Counted from the first letter of the stretch, positions 1 to 15,100 are shown. The stretch is DNA of 64,000 nucleotides from Lachnospiraceae bacterium (GCA_015057865.1 SVDH01000013.1:1-64000); one strand, 5' to 3'. Translations and numbers: made by a program. Notes: generated from the sequence alone by a model not told the origin.

Positions 1-75
1 TGCCGACAGGAAAGAGATGCTTAGAATGGGAAAAAGAAAAGCCCAGGCTTTTACCTGGACTTTGTCTTCAGTCTG

Positions 76-103
76 AAGGGACAGGCCATTCGGCCTGTCC
101 CTT
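76..103 (-). terminator. Strong hairpin after the giant surface-protein gene
   Basis: A perfect 12-bp stem (AAGGGACAGGCC with its complement) closes a 4-nt loop 18 bp past the giant gene's stop codon. It has only a short T run on the minus strand. A second, weaker 5-bp stem (43-58) followed by a T-rich stretch lies further downstream on that strand, so termination may use both. Confidence 0.6.
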
Positions 104-121
104 CTCGTTTAGCTTACATTC

Positions 122-3100
122 TTAAGCTTCTTGTACTTCTTGTGGTTCCTGTGGTTCTTCTTTCTTTTTCTTTTTCCTGCTTGCAATGGCCAGTACGACT
201 TCGACTGCGAAGAGGATGATCATCAGGATCGTGAACTGGTCGATGAGCTGCATCGTCTTTGTCATATCCTCTGTCAGGATGAAGACGATGATGGCTGCGA
301 TGGCCGGTGCGACGGTGAAGCACTTGATCAGTGTCTTGTTTCTGCGCCGCTTGTCTTCCTCTTCTTTTCTTGCTTCAGCTGTGTCGGCTGTGCCTGCGCT
401 GGTCTCGTCTTCGTCTTCATGATTCTTAAAGAACCATGCGATGAGCAGGAAGATCAAAAGGATCACGCCCGCGATCATTAAGATCAGGTTAACGAGTGCC
501 CAATAGCCGCCGATGAACGGTGCAAGCGGGATCTCGTCGTCTTCGACTTCTTCGATGCCGAAGGTGACATCGTCGTCTACGACTGCGACCGTGAATGGCG
601 GTCCCTGCGTGCCGTCTGCTACAGCTACACCGTTTTCAAATATCTGGCGGTTTGCTGCTGCATTCTGGATGCCGCCGTCCGGTCCTGGAGTACCCGGTTC
701 CACAGTCGGCGTGCCATCCGGTGTCGTCGGTGTGCCTGGTGTGCCATCTCCGGTGCCCGCCGGAACGGTTACCGGTACGATCGTCAGGGTTGCATTCTTG
801 ACATTGACCGCGAACTGGTCGCTGACATCATTGCCGTTTTCATCGGTTACGATCGGCGTGCCGGTTACGGCAACTGCGTATGTACCCGGATCTGTGCCTC
901 TTGCTTCTGCCTTCAGGCCGCTGACTTCGTAGTTCACGCCTTCCAGAGTGAATGAAGTGTTGACAAATCCTTCGACAGATTTCTCTGTGCCGTCGTACGG
1001 ATAAGTTGCACTGTTAGGCGTCAGCGTCAACTCATAGCTTGCGTCACGATGCAGGACATTGAGCAGTCCAAATGCAGTGCTGATCTCGTAGTTATCTCCG
1101 TTCGTGCCGTCATCAAGCTGATACGTAAATGCGTTTTCACTCATGCCGACTAACGTCTGGCTGCCGGTCACATCGTACGATGCGCCTTCGCCGTTTGCAA
1201 AGCCGTCACCCGATACCGTGATCTCGCTATTGGTGATCGCACGGCCATTGTAGGTATGGCTTGCGGAGCCGGATGTCATCGTGAGCTTACGCTTATCGAT
1301 CGTCATCTGGTTGTCTGATGTAAAGATCGTGAACTGATCCGTCACATCGTGACCAAATGCATCTTCTACGACTGCGCTTCCGCCAACTGTTACCTCATAG
1401 GTACCTGCATTGACGCCGCTCTGCTCTGCATAGAATCCGGTGATGCGATAGGTGTTTCCATCGATCCGGATGATCAGCGGACGGCCGTTCGGTACGACGC
1501 GTCCTGCGCCTGCGACAGCTGCCTCTGTGGCACTGCCATCATCTGCTGCACTTACTTCAAGCTCCGGTGTGGCTTCTTCTACACTGACTACCTGCAGACC
1601 GCTTACCTCATGCTCGCTGCCGTCATAGACAAAGCTTCCGCCCGGTGCTGTGATATGGACGACATATTTCTCTGTCCGGCTGGTAACCGTCAGGGTTCCG
1701 AATTCTGTCGTGATCGTGTAGTTTTCTGCCTTCGTACCGTCGTTTAAGGTATAGGTAAATGTGTTCTCGCTGCTTCCGACATTCAGCTGGCTGCCGGTCA
1801 CATCATACGTTGCGCCTTCGCCTTCGACGAAGCCGTCACCACCGATCAGGATGCCGGCATTCTCATCTTCAGCTGTAGTCAGCGGAATGCCATTGTATTC
1901 TTTGTTTGCACTTATAGATGTCAGAACAACATTCCGCGGCAGGATTGTAAGATCTACCGGGTTCACCTTGATATTAAACTGTGCTGTCACGTCATTGCCG
2001 TCTGCATCGCGTACGATCGGCGTACCGGATGCTTCCATCGGATAGATTCCGGCATCTGTGCCTTCCGCGTAAACGGTAATGCCTTCGACTGTATAGGTGA
2101 CACCATTGACCTCAAATGTGGTCTCTGCAAAGCCTTCTGCCTCGTGCGGTATTCCGTCATAGGTGTATTCCGCTCCGTTTGGCTGCAGACTGATGTCAAA
2201 TGCTTTGTCTCTGTCGGTTATGGTCAGCGTGCCGTATGTGGTTGTGATCGCATAGTTTGCTGCCTTTGCGCCGCCGGTCAGCGTGTATGCAAAGGTGTTA
2301 TCAGCACTTCCGACCAGTGTGCGGCTGCCGGTGAACCGATATGCCGCGCCTTCATCTCCTACGAAGCCGTCTCCTGTTACCGTGATCTCGTCATTGGTCA
2401 GAGGTGTTCCGTCATAAGCGCGGCTCGCGCTGCCGGATGCCATTGTGATCTGACGCGGTGTGATGACGAGCTCTCCGGAGGTTGTCGAAACAGCAAATTC
2501 GGATGTGACATCATTGCCGTCTGCATCGAATACAAACGGGGTGCCCTTGATGATCGCAGGATAGGTGCCTGCGTCGGTTCCGGTCGCTTCTGCTGCCAGA
2601 CCGGTCAGGGTGTAGGTGTTTCCATCGACGGTGAATTCTGTCGTGTCAAGTCCGGAAACGGCCTTCTCGGTTCCGTCATAGAGCGCTGTCAGGCTCTTCG
2701 CCGATACTGTGATCTCGTACTTCGTCTCACGGCTGTGAACGGTCAGCATGCCAAAGACCGTTTCGATCTCATAGTTTGCTGCCTTCGTGCCGTCCTGCAG
2801 GCTGTAAGTAAAGGTGTTCTCACTGCTGCCTGCGATCGTCTGCGCGCCGGTCACTTCATACGAAGCGCCTTCGCCATCGGCAAATCCGTCACCCGATACG
2901 CTGATGCCATCATTCATCAGGGTTCTGCCGTTATACCGGCGGGAATCCGATGCGGATGTCAGGATGACCTTACGCGGTGTGATGGTAAGGGTATTCGGGC
3001 TTGTATGAACGATGAACTGATCTGATACATCGTTTCCTTCTGCATCTGTGACAACAGGTGTTCCCGTTACCGGAACAGAATAGGTGCCTGCGTCGACTGC

Positions 3101-6100
3101 AGTCTTTTCTGCCTGCAGACCGGATACATAGTAGGTGTTCTCATCAATGACGACTGCGACCGGTTCGCCGTTTGCAACGATGGTCTCTTCTGCATCTTCA
3201 GATGCTGCGTCAGCGATCAGTCCGCTGACGGTCTTCTCTGTGCCGTCATACAGGAATTCGCCGCCGGCTGCCTGTACCGTGATCTCATATTTCGCGTCGT
3301 CTGCGCGGTTAAAGATCGAAAGGATTCCGAAGACCTGCGTGATCTCATAATCATCTGCGCTTGTGCCTTCGTTTAAGGTATAGGCAAATGTGTTTTCTGT
3401 TGTGCCGACCAGGGTTCTGGTGCCGGTCACATGGTATGCTGCGCCTTCGCCTTCGGCAAATCCGTCGCCGGTTACCGTGACCTCGGTTGCGGTCAGCGTG
3501 TTGCCGTCATACATCTTTTCGGCTGTTTCTGATGTCATGGTCAGATGCCGTTTCGTGATCGTCAGCGTTCCAGCTGTCGTTTCGATCGCAAACTGCTCTG
3601 TGACATCGCGGCCTTCCGCGTCTCTGACGACAGGCGTTCCTGTGATGTTGACTGGATAATTGCCTGCATGGACTGCTGCTGTCTCTGCGTTCATGCCGGA
3701 TACCGTGTAGGTATTGCCGTCAACTGCGAAATGCGTATCTGTCAGGCCGGAGACCTTATGCTCGGTACCGTCGTACTGTGCTGTTGCGCTGTTTGCGGTC
3801 AGCTCGATCGTGTACTTCGCGCTGCGGTTTGTGACATTCAGCGTGCCATAGATCGTCTCGATCTGATAGTTTGCAGCATTGGTTCCTTCATTTAACGTAT
3901 AGGTAAATGCGTTTTCGCTGCTGCCTGCTGTCGTCTGGCTGCCGGTCACATCATAGGTCGCGCCTTCGCCTTCCGCAAATCCGTCGCCTGATACGGTAAC
4001 TTCTGCATTGGTCAATGCGCGGCCGTTGTATTCCTGCGAATCCGTTGCGGATGTCAGGGTGACCTTACGCGGATCGATGCGGAGTGTACCGTTTTCTGTC
4101 TGGATCGTAAACTGATCCGTGACATCATTGCCGTCTTTGTCTCTGACGACTGCGGTTCCGGTGATCTTGTTTTCATAGATGCCGGCGTTGGTCTGTGTAA
4201 CGCCTGCGCTTAAGCCTTCGATCGTATAGATCTGGCCCTTGTCGGCGAACTTTAAGTTCGTCAGTGTGCTGACGCTCTTTTCGGTGCCGTCATACAGGAA
4301 CTGGCCGCTCTCTGCGGATACCGTGATGACCGGTTTGACTGCACGGTTGTTAATGCGCAGTTTTCCGAACTTCACGTTGATCGCGTAGTTATCTGCAGCG
4401 GTTCCGTCATTTAAGGTATAGGTAAATGTGTTCTGGCTCTCGCCGACGGTTGTCCGGCTGCCGGTCACATTGTAGGCAGCACCTTCATTCGACGCAAATC
4501 CGTCCGCGTCGATCGTGATGCCTGCATTTTCAAAATCGCCTGTGGTCAGCGGGCTGCCGTCATATTCTTTTTCGGCATCCGCGGAGCTTAAGGTGACAGG
4601 ACGCGGATCGATCTTAAGTGTGCCTGCCTGCTCTGTTACGACGTAGTTGTCTGTTACATCCACGCCATCATGGAGGATCTGATACTGATCCACGACGTTG
4701 TTGTATTCTGCATTGTCAGAAACGTTTGTGACGCTTCCGGCTGCGCTTGCAGTGAGTTTATCGCCTGCAAACAGCGTGCCTTCGGTCAGATCAACTGTCG
4801 CATTATCATGTGCGATGCCGTCATAAGTCCAGCGATCGCTTGCTGCTGTCAGCGTGATCGCTTTCGCTGCATTTGCCATCGTCAGGACACCCGGTACCGT
4901 CTCCACATCATAGTTTGCAGGGTTGCCTGTCGTAAACGCAATGCTCTCGACTTCGTTCTTCATACCGGACTCGTGCGGGAACAGGATGCTTCCTGTCATC
5001 GTAGCCGTCAGGGCATCTTCGCCCACGAGGCCTGTGACATCCGCATGGTTCCAACTCTGCGCTGCGCCGGTATACATAAAGGCTTTGTTCTGTGCCGTGA
5101 CGGTCACTTTCGCACGTTGAACTGTTAAGGTGCCTGGCACCTTCACAACCTTCGTGAAGTTTTCGGTCTTGTCGTCGCCGTCTGCGTTCTTGATGACATA
5201 GTCATCGTTTACTGTGGTCTCGCTCGTTCCGGCGTCGGTCTGTGAACCGCTTACGGTCGCTTCGACCGTGAAGCCTTCCGGCAGACCGGTTGCGGTGACT
5301 CTGTTCTCCGGTGTTAACGCGGCGCCGTCATAGACTTTTTCTGCGCTCGGCGCTGTCAGGATGACGTCGGTATCCTGTTTTGCGACAAACAGTGTGCCGA
5401 GTTCATAGGAAACGGTGTAGTTGTTCTCGTTTGCGCCGTCCCAGGTGATCTCGATCAGGTTCGGCGTGCTGCCAACCTCTGTGATCGTTCCGACTGCATG
5501 CAGGATGACGGTCTCGCCGTTTACGAGGCCTGTGATTGCTGCCCGGTCAAGGGTCAGCGCTTTGCCGTCATAGATCTTGTTCGCCGAGTCACTCGAAACA
5601 GTAACCGGACGTTTTGCGATCTGTAAGGTGCCTGGCACCTTTTTGATGTTGGTAAAGCAATCGGTCTTGTCTGCGCCGGCTGCACTGCGGATGATGAATC
5701 CGTCGTTTACGATATTCTCGCTGGAACCGGCTTCGGTCTGTGAGCCGGATGCCGTTGCTTCTATATAGAAGCCTTCCGGTAAGCCGGCTGCAAGAACGTT
5801 CTTGTTCTCTAATGCCGTGCCGTCATAGGTCTTCTCTCCGGATCCTGCCGTCAGAGTAACAGCAGTCGGATTCTGGGTAACAGTCAGAGTTCCCAGCGCT
5901 TCTGTTACAGCATAGTTTGCCGCTTTTGCGCTATCCCAGCTGATGCTGTAGGTGTTATCGGTACTGCCGACTTCAACCCTTGCGCCTGTCGCGGTAACCG
6001 TAGCGGTCTCGTCGTTGACAAGACCTGTGATCGAAGCTTCGTCACTGGTTAAGCCGGTTCCGTCATACGCCTTGGTTGCGGACCCTGTACTGATGGTCAC

Positions 6101-9100
6101 CGGTGCCGGATTAACGGTCAGAGTACCCGGAACTGTTACGATCTTGGTAAAGCTCTTGGTCTGGTCTTTGCCGGTTGCATCTTTAATGATATAGCCGTCA
6201 TTGATCACGTTTGCGCTCTCACCGGCGTCTGTCTGGCTGCCGGTTACGGTCGCTTCAACGCTGAATCCTGCCGGCAGGCCTGTTGCAACGACTTTGTTGC
6301 CCGCGCTCTGGTAGGTAACGCCTGCCTCTGCCGCGTTGCTGCCGTCTGCAGTCAGCGCGCTGCCGTCATAGGTCTTGACCGCACTCGGTGCCGTCAGGAC
6401 AACTTCTGCGTCGCTTTCTGTGATCGTCAGCGTACCCAGGTTTTCGGTAATGCTGTAGTTGTTTGCATTTGCCTGATCCCATTCGATGGAATAGGTATTC
6501 TCGGTGCTTCCGACCTCAGTGATCTTGCCGGTAGCTGCTATCGTTGCCTGCTCTCCTGCCACAAGGCCGGTGATCTCTGCCTGCGGGCAGGTCAGCTCTT
6601 CGCCGTCATAGGCTTTTGATGCAGAGCCTGTGGTGATCGTCACCGGTGCCGGCATAACCGTAAGCTTGCCGTCGCCTTTCACGATATTGGTAAAGGAATC
6701 TGTGCGGTCTTCTCCGGCTGCATTGTAGATCACATATCCGTCGTTTACGACATTTGCGCTCTCGCCGGCGTCTGTCTGGCTGCCGGTTGCGGTCGCTTCT
6801 GCCGTAAATCCTTCCGGAAGGCCGTCTGCCGTAACACTGTTTGCCAGCAGCGCATTTCCGTCATAGGTCTTGGATGCGCTTGCCGCAGTCAATGTAACCT
6901 GGCCGCTGTTTTGTGTCACAGTCAGTTTGCCAAGGTCTTCTTTTACTGTATAGTTGCCGGCCCGGGTCTTGCCCCAGTCCATGGTATAGGTATTGGTGCT
7001 CTCGCCGACCTCTGTCTGCGTACCGATCGCGGTAACGGTCACGGTCTCGCCGTTGACGAGGCCGGTTGCAACTGCCTGGCTGCTGGTAAGCGGCGTGCCG
7101 TCATAAGCCTTCTCCGAGGATGCGGTTGTCACCGTGATCTCCTTCGGAAGGACTTTCAATATGCCGTCTACTTTTACAACATTCGTGTAGTTCGCGGTCT
7201 TGTCTTCGCCTGCCGCGTTTTTGATGACATAACCGTCATCGACAACGTTTGCGCTCTCACCGGCGTCTGTCTGGCTGCCAGATGCTGTCGCTTCAATGGT
7301 AAATCCTGCCGGCAGACCTTCTGCCACAACACGCTGTCCGTCTGTGCCGTCAGCTGTCAGTGCTGTGCCGTCATAAATCTTTTCTGCGCTCGGCGCGGTC
7401 AGCAGGATCTGGCCGTTGTTTTCAAGAACGGTCAGTGTTCCAAGTTCTTCTGTGATCGTATAGTTGTTCTTGTTGACACTGCCCCAGGTAATCTCATAAG
7501 TATTGGTGGCTGTGCCGACTTCTGTCTGGCTTGCGGTCGTATAGATGCCAACCTGCTCGCCGTTGACAAGTCCTGTGATCTCAGCTGTCTGATCGGTCAG
7601 CGGTGTGCCGTCATAAAGCATCGTCTTGCTGCCGGTCGTAACGGTGACCGGAACAGGACGGATCGTCAACGCGCCGTTGCTTGTGCTGACATTGGTAAAG
7701 AATTCCGTGCGGTCTTCTCCAAAGCCATCAAAGATCTGATAGCCTTCCTCGACCACGTTTGCCGCTGTGCCTGCATCTGTGATGCTGCCTGCTGCAGTTG
7801 CTTTGATCGAGAATCCTGCCGGCAGACCGGATGCGGTAACCGTATTATTTGTCAGCACGCTTCCGTCATAGTCTTTTGCGTCAGATGCCGCGGTCAGTAC
7901 GACTGCTGCCGTGTTTTCAGAAACAGTCAGGGTACCGAGTGCGTCCGTGATGGTGTAGTTGGCAGCATTTGCGCCGGTCCATTCGATGGCATAGGTATTG
8001 CTGCTTTCACCGACCTCTGTCTGGGCGCCGGTTGCGGTCAGGGTCACGCTTTCGCCTTCCACAAGGCCGTCAATCGTTGCCTCTGCATTTGTCATCGGTG
8101 TGCCGTCGTATTCTTTGTCTCCGGAACCGGTTGTGATCGTAACGGCTTTCTTTGTTACCGTCAGCGTTCCCGCTACCAGCTTGACATTCGTAAAGCTGCC
8201 TGTACGGTCCTCGCCGTCTGCATTCAGGATCACAAAACCGTCCGCAACGGTATTTGCGGATTCGCCGGCATTCAGCTGGCTTCCTGTTGCGATCGCTTCA
8301 ACCGTAAATCCATCCGGCAAGCCTTCCACGCCTACTTCTTCTGCCGTCAGTGCCACGGCATCGTATTCTTTTTCAGCGCTCGGCGCGGTCAGAACGATCG
8401 CCTCATCATTGATCGTAACCGCAAGCGTGCCGATGACCTCTGTTACGCTGTAGTTATCTTCGATCGCCCCATCCCAGGTAATGTCATAGGTATTCTGGCT
8501 TGTGCCGACTTCTGTCTGTGTGCCGGTCGCGGTAAGCGTCACGCTCTCGCCCTCAACCAGGCCCTCGATCGTGGCATCTTCATTCACAAGCGCTGTCCCG
8601 TCGTATTTCTTTTCGCCGCCGCCTGTCGTGATCGTTACCGGTTTCTTGGTAACGGTCAGGGTGCCGGGTACGAGTTCGATGTTCGTAAAGCTTGCGGTGC
8701 GGTCCTCATCGTCTGCATTATAGATCCTGTATCCGTTTGCTACGACATTCTCGCTTATGCCGGCATCGGTCTGTGTGCCGATCGTGGTTGCTTCTACATA
8801 GAAGCCTTCCGGCAAACCGTCTGCGGTGACTTCGTCAGCGGTCAATTCCGTGCCGTCATATTCTTTTGTAGCACTCGATGCGATCAGGAGCACCTGTCCG
8901 TCATTGTTTTCAACGGTCAGCGTTCCGAGTTCATCCGTGATCGAATAGTTCGCTTCTGTTGCGTGATCCCAGGTGATCTCGTAGGTATTATCCGTGCTGC
9001 CCACTTCGGTGATCGTACCGGTCGTCTTGATCGTAACGCTCTCGCCCTCGATCAGACCTTCGATCGTAGCTTCCGCATTGGTCAGTGCCTGGCCGCTGTA

Positions 9101-12100
9101 AAGCGCGGTTGCGGAACCGGTCCGTATCGTCACTTCCTTCGGCGTAACGGTCAATGTACCCGGTACTGTTTCAATATTGGTAAAGCAGGATGTCTTATCC
9201 TCGCCGGATGCATTTCTGATCACAAATCCGTCTGCAACCTTGTTTTCACTGCTGCCTGCATCGGTCTGTGTGCCTTCCGCTTTCGCTTCTACATGGAAGC
9301 CTGCCGGCAGACCCTCTGCCGTGACTTCGTTTGCGGTAAGCGGCTGACCGTTATAAACCTGCTCTGCGCTTGCGGCAGTCAAAGTAACCTGCGCGCTGTT
9401 TTCCGCAATGGAAAGCGTTCCCAGGTTTTCTGCCAATGTGTAGTTCGCTGCGTCAGCGCCGTCCCAGGTAATGTCATATCCGTTGACAACAGATCCGATC
9501 TCCGTGATCGTGCCCGTTGCTGCCAGCGTAACGGTTTCTTCTCCCGCAAGGCCCTCGATGGAAACGTCCGCATTGACAAGCGGTGCGCCGTCATAGGCTT
9601 TGTTTGCGGAACCTGTTGTGATCGTCACCGGTTTCTGTGTGACTTTCAGTGTACCGTCAATCTTCTTGACATTCGTAAAGTTCGCGGTCTTGTCTTCGCC
9701 GTCTGCATTTGCGATGACATAACCATTGTCTACGATATTTGCGCTCACGCCGGCTGCGGTCTGTGTGCCGCTTGCCGTTGCGGTGACCGTAAAGCCTTCC
9801 GGAAGACCTGCTGCTGTAACAGTTGCGTCTGTCAAAGCAGTGCCGTCATAGACTTTTTCGCCGCTTGCTGCCGTCAGGGAAACGTAGGTGTCGTTTTCCG
9901 TGATGGTCAGCGTACCGAGGCTTTCTGTCAGTTCGTAGTTTTCTTCCTTTGCATTATCCCAGGTGATGGTATAGGTATTCGCGCTGCTGCCGACTTCCGT
10001 CTGCGTGCCTGCAGCCTTCAGTGTTACGCTTTCGCCATCCAGCAGTCCTGTGATCGTGACATTCGCATTTGTCAGGGCGATGCCGTCATAAACCTTTTTG
10101 CCGGAGCCGCTTGTGATGATCGCCGATTTCGGGCTGACGGTCAGGGTACCGGCTGTGGTTGTAACATTGGTAAAGTTTGCGGTCTTGTCTTCGCCTGCCG
10201 CGTTTTTGATAACATAGCCTTCATTGACAACGTTGTCGCTTGTTCCGACATCGGTCTGGCTGCCGGTCGCGGTCGCTTCGATCGTAAATCCGTCCGGAAG
10301 ACCGTCGGCTGTGACTTTATCGTCGCCCGTGCCGTCGGCCGTCAGTGCTTTTCCGTTATAGGTACGGCTTGCGGAAGGCGCAGTCAAAGTGATCTGCGCG
10401 CTGTTTGCCGTAATGGAAAGCGTACCCAGATTCTCTGTTACTGTATAGTTCTCTTTTTTCGCACCGCTCCAGTCGATCGTGTAGCTGTTTTCGGTCTCGC
10501 CGACCTCGGTGATCGTACCGGTCGCTTTGAGTGTGACGGTCTCATTGCCGATGAGGCCTTCTGTCGTGACCTCTTCATTGGTCAGTGCGGCGCCGTCATA
10601 GGCCTTCGCGCCAGATCCTGTTGTGATCGTGACCGGTGCCGGGTTGACGGTCAAAGTACCGTCGACTCTTACAATATTCGTAAAGTTCGCGGTTCTGTCA
10701 TTTCCGCTTGCATCCCGGATCACAAATCCGTCAGCGATCTTGTTGGCACTGCTGCCTGCATCGGTCTGTGTGCCTTCGATTGTCGCATCGACTGTAAAGC
10801 CAAGCGGAAGACCAAAGGCTGTGATCACGTTTGTGCTGTCATCTTCGCCGCTGCCGTCTGCGGTCAATGCCGTTCCGTCATAGGTCTTGGATGCGCTCGG
10901 TGCCATCAGGACTACTTCCGCGTCGCTTTCGGCAATGGTCAAAAGACCAAGGTTTTCGGTGATCACATAGTTATCAGGATTGGTACGGCCCCAGTCGATG
11001 TCATAGGTGTTGTCTGCGCTGCCGACTTCTGTCAGGCTTCCTGTCGCGGTTACGGTCGCGGTCTCGCCATCGATCAGGCCGATGATTGTCGCATCGCCGC
11101 CCGCAAGTGCACTGCCGTCATAAGCCTTGGAAGCGGATCCTGTTGTGATCGTGACCGGTGCCGGGTTGACGGTCAGCGTACCGTCTGTCAGCGTGATGTT
11201 TGCAAAGCTTTCCGTCTGGTCTGCGCCTGCAGCATCCAAGATCGCATAGTCATCATTGACAACATTTGCGCTGCTGCCCGCATCGGTCTGTGTGCCGGCT
11301 GCCGTCGCAGTCACGGTAAATCCTTCCGGAAGTCCTGTCGCTATGACCGGGCCCTCTGCCGTCAGCTCTGCGCCGTCATATGTTTTGGACGCACTTGGCG
11401 CCGTCAGAACAATGGGCACCTGGCTCGCCGTTACTTCGAGCGTTCCCAGGTTTTCTACAACAGTGTAGTTATCCTGTTTGGTTTTTTTCCAATCTATGGT
11501 GTAGGTGTTGCTGCTTGTGCCGACCTCTGTCTGGCTGCCGTTTGCTTTGACCGCTACGGTTTCACCGTCCACAAGTCCTGTAGCGCTCGCCCGCTCTCTT
11601 GTCAGCGGCTTGCCGTCATACTGCTTTGTGTCGCCTTCTGTCGTGATGGTCATCTCTCTCGGTGAAATGGTCAGTGTACCGTTTACCGTATTGACAATAA
11701 ACTGATCGGTCACATTGTTTCCGGACGCATCTTTTACGATGGCGGTTCCGGAGATCTCTGTCTCAAAGGTACCCGCATCGGTTCCTTCTGCAGATGCGCT
11801 TAATCCAAGCACGTTATAGACAGCGCCGTCTACCGTCACTTCGAGCGCCTCAAATCCGGTCACATCATGCGGCTTGCCGTCATAGACGGCGGTATCGCTG
11901 TTGGCTGTGACCGTGATCTCTTTTTTCTCTGCATAGGTATTGGTCAGTTCCAGAGAAACGTCTTCATTTTCAACGTTTGCGGAAACGGATGTCGCACCCG
12001 CTTCGCGGTAATAGCCTTCCGGTGCTTCGTATCCTGTTTCCGTAAATGCGATCTCGGTTCCGTAAGGAATCTCAGGAAGCGTCCAGGTATAGGTCTGGCC

Positions 12101-15100
12101 GTCGATCGTCGCATCCGCAAGCGTGAATGCGGTATCATTATAGCTGTTCGTGATCGCAAAATCAGTCATCTCTCCGATCTGCTCATCAGTCAGACCCTCA
12201 AATGTCTTTGTCAGGGTGACATCATGACGGATCAGCGAGTTGACAAATGCAATCGTTCCATCCGCATCCCCGACGGTATAGGTGTAGCTGCCGGTGTAGG
12301 CTTCGCCGTTTACCGTCGTGTCGCATCCGGTATTTTCTTCTGAGATCACGATCTCCGTTCCGTACGGTACATTCGGGATGACATAGGAAGTCGGAACGGT
12401 CACTTCACCGCTCTCTGTCTGTACTTTGGTTTCTGCGCCTGCCAGCAGGAAGTTCGCCTGCGGTTCGCCGTTTAAGGTATAGGTAAACGCAAATGTTTTG
12501 TTCTGGTCTGCGGCGTCATCACTGACCACTTCTTTTGTGACGGTCACATCATACGTGTTGACCTTCCAAACCGCATAAAGAACATTATCATCTTTATTTA
12601 AGGTATCGACACCGATCGTATCGCCAAGCTTCGCTGTTTTTGCGGATGCATCCAGCGGATCCGGTGACGTCGACCAGCCAACCAGCGTATAGCCGGCTCT
12701 TGTAAAGCCCTGGTCTGTCAGTGTGATCGAAGCGTTGTTTTGCAGATTGGTATGGGTGATGATCTCTTCGTTGCTGCCGTTCAAACCGCCGTTTCCGTTA
12801 AAGGTGATCTGTGTCAGCGCAAGATCAAGACGCTCTGTTTCTGTCAGGATCGGATAAAGCGAAACGGTCTTGTTCTCATCTGCCAGACCGGAATCGACTT
12901 CAAATACATCACCCGTCTGATAAGCAGATGGTGTGTAGTACCAGCCAAGGAAGGTATATCCGTCCGGGACAACAGGCATCGCTCCGACTACTGCGTCGGA
13001 TTTGTCTGCATAGGTGTTGTTATCCTGCGGCACATCGGAAACAACAATCTGGTTGTCGTTTTCATCTGTCAGGTACTTTCCATCCTGGGTGACAGCTTCT
13101 GTCTTATAGGAAACCTTGTATTCGCCGACCTTTCTCCATTTTGCCTGGAGGATCAGATTTCCGGTGACACCGGATGCGAAATTGTAAGGTTTTGCCGTGC
13201 CGTTTGTAATGTCATACCAGCCGATCAGCGCGTATGCATTATTTTCTTTTTTATAGGTTTTTCCGTCGGTCGAATCGGATTCTTTATCGGAGTAATAAGC
13301 GCCACGCTGCGTGGGCTGTGCAGCCTCATGATCTGCAAGCGAGGTGTTGAATTCGTCGTAATGATAATAGTAGGTTCCGTTTGCGTCCTCGACATAGTTT
13401 CTGGAAATGTCACCGTACTGCTCGACGGTCTCACCGTAGGTCTCCCAGAAATAGGTGGATTCGCCTTCTGTCAGCGCGCCGCCGTTTGGATCGATCTTGA
13501 CCCAGTACCAGACATCTTCCCAGCCTGCGTAAACATTCAGGTCAGCGTTTGGCATCGTGGCGTTCCAGTCAAACTCTTCGGTGCAGGCCTGGTCTTTGTA
13601 CCATTTGCCGTCCCAGACTTTGCCCGGTGTCGTGGAGATCGGAACGATGTTGTCTGCCGGTTTGTAGGCTTTCAGCGATTCGTTATACCGTACGGTCTTC
13701 GGATCGAAGCCGGTCAGCAGTGTGCCGTCTACAGGGTCTAAGTATTTCAGATCATATTTTTTCAGCTGATAGCGGACAGCGAGGTTGTAGTAGGTGGTCG
13801 AGCCGCCTCCAAACCAACCTCCGGATGATGCACTCATGGTGACTGTTGTTCCGCTGCCTGCGGTGATCCAGTCACTGTCAACCCAGCTGTGGTTTCCGGT
13901 ATAACGTCTGTACTGCGCGACAGAATAGCCGTTGTATTTTTCAGACAGGTTGAAATTACCGCCGCTTGATGCACCTGTATCGGTCGCCGTGTTATTGTAT
14001 GAACCGTCTGCATTCTGCAGATAAAATTCGATTGTTGCTTTCGGTGTTCCGGTGTAGTAAAGCCTGATCTCATCTGAACCGAACAGCTCATCCGGCAGGA
14101 TAAACTGTCCCAGATAGGACATTCCCATCGTACTACTGCCGTTTTTATAAAAATAGGAATGCATACCGGCCGGCCAGGTGTAACCATTCTGTGCCAGAGA
14201 CTGCCCGTAAAGGCCTGTGAAAACCGTGACTTTTGACGAACCATTTGTCCAATCACTACTGCTATATGACGGCTTACTCGTGGAAGATCCGCTCTGATAA
14301 AACCGCATCGTGATGAGCTTGCGGTCAAAATACACATTGAGTACGGTGGTACCGTCTGCATTGACTGTTACTTGTGTATCGCTTTTTCCTGCATTAAAAC
14401 TGAACCCCTCGTCTGCCTTGGAGAAGCTGGATACATTTACTTTTGTGCCGACGGTAGCAGTCTTTGTTTCCTGTGAATCGAAAGAATAGGTTTTCTTGGA
14501 AGCGTTTTTGTCATCCGATACATTCTGCTTCCAGTAAACCACGTTATAAGTAGCTTCGCCTGCGGTCCACTGTGCATAGATCGTCGTGTCTTTTTTCAGG
14601 ATCTGATTGAAATTAAATGCTGTGAAACTACCGGATTTTTCCGGATCAGCATCCTTAGTTGTCGACCATCCCTCAAACTTATGTCCTTTCCAGACAGGAT
14701 CTGCCGGTTTTGCTGAGGATGCATTGGCGTCTGCAAGGATAGACACCGGTGCGATGTAGGTCGCGCCGCTGCCGGTCTCCGCCGTGAAAAACGTGATCCA
14801 GTGTGCGGATTTAAAGACCGGATAAAGTGAGGTGTCTTCATCCACCGTAATGGTCTGATTGTTGATATAGGTTCTGTCATCGCCGTCTGTTCCCGGCGTC
14901 TCTGCCCAGCCGGCAAACGCCATCCCGGCTTTCTGTGCCGGAACGGTCAAGTTGACTTCATAGTCTGCGCCCGTTGTCAGCTGTACACGGTTTAAGATGA
15001 CCGTACCTGCTGCGTTTTCATAGAACGTCACATAGACCACCTCGTCCACATACGGACGGACGGTCAGGGTCTGTGTTTCGGTTACGGAAATCGGCGTGCC

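Noticed and set aside
5127..5641. Two AAGGTGCCTGGCACCTT palindromes in the giant gene (5127-5143 and 5625-5641) as inserted repeats
   Set aside because: There they encode KVPGTL, which matches the normal end of nearly every MBG unit, so they can arise from the repeat consensus without insertion. The copies in the U32 gene and recG are different.
6911..11665. 1,584-codon open frame on the plus strand inside the giant gene
   Set aside because: It is antisense to the repeat array, very Cys/Arg-rich, has no domain, and stays open because the repeats reuse the same codons. The minus-strand gene has clear domains.
12740..13741. 333-codon plus-strand frame in the InlB-repeat region
   Set aside because: Antisense to well-formed InlB-type repeats; no ribosome site or domain.
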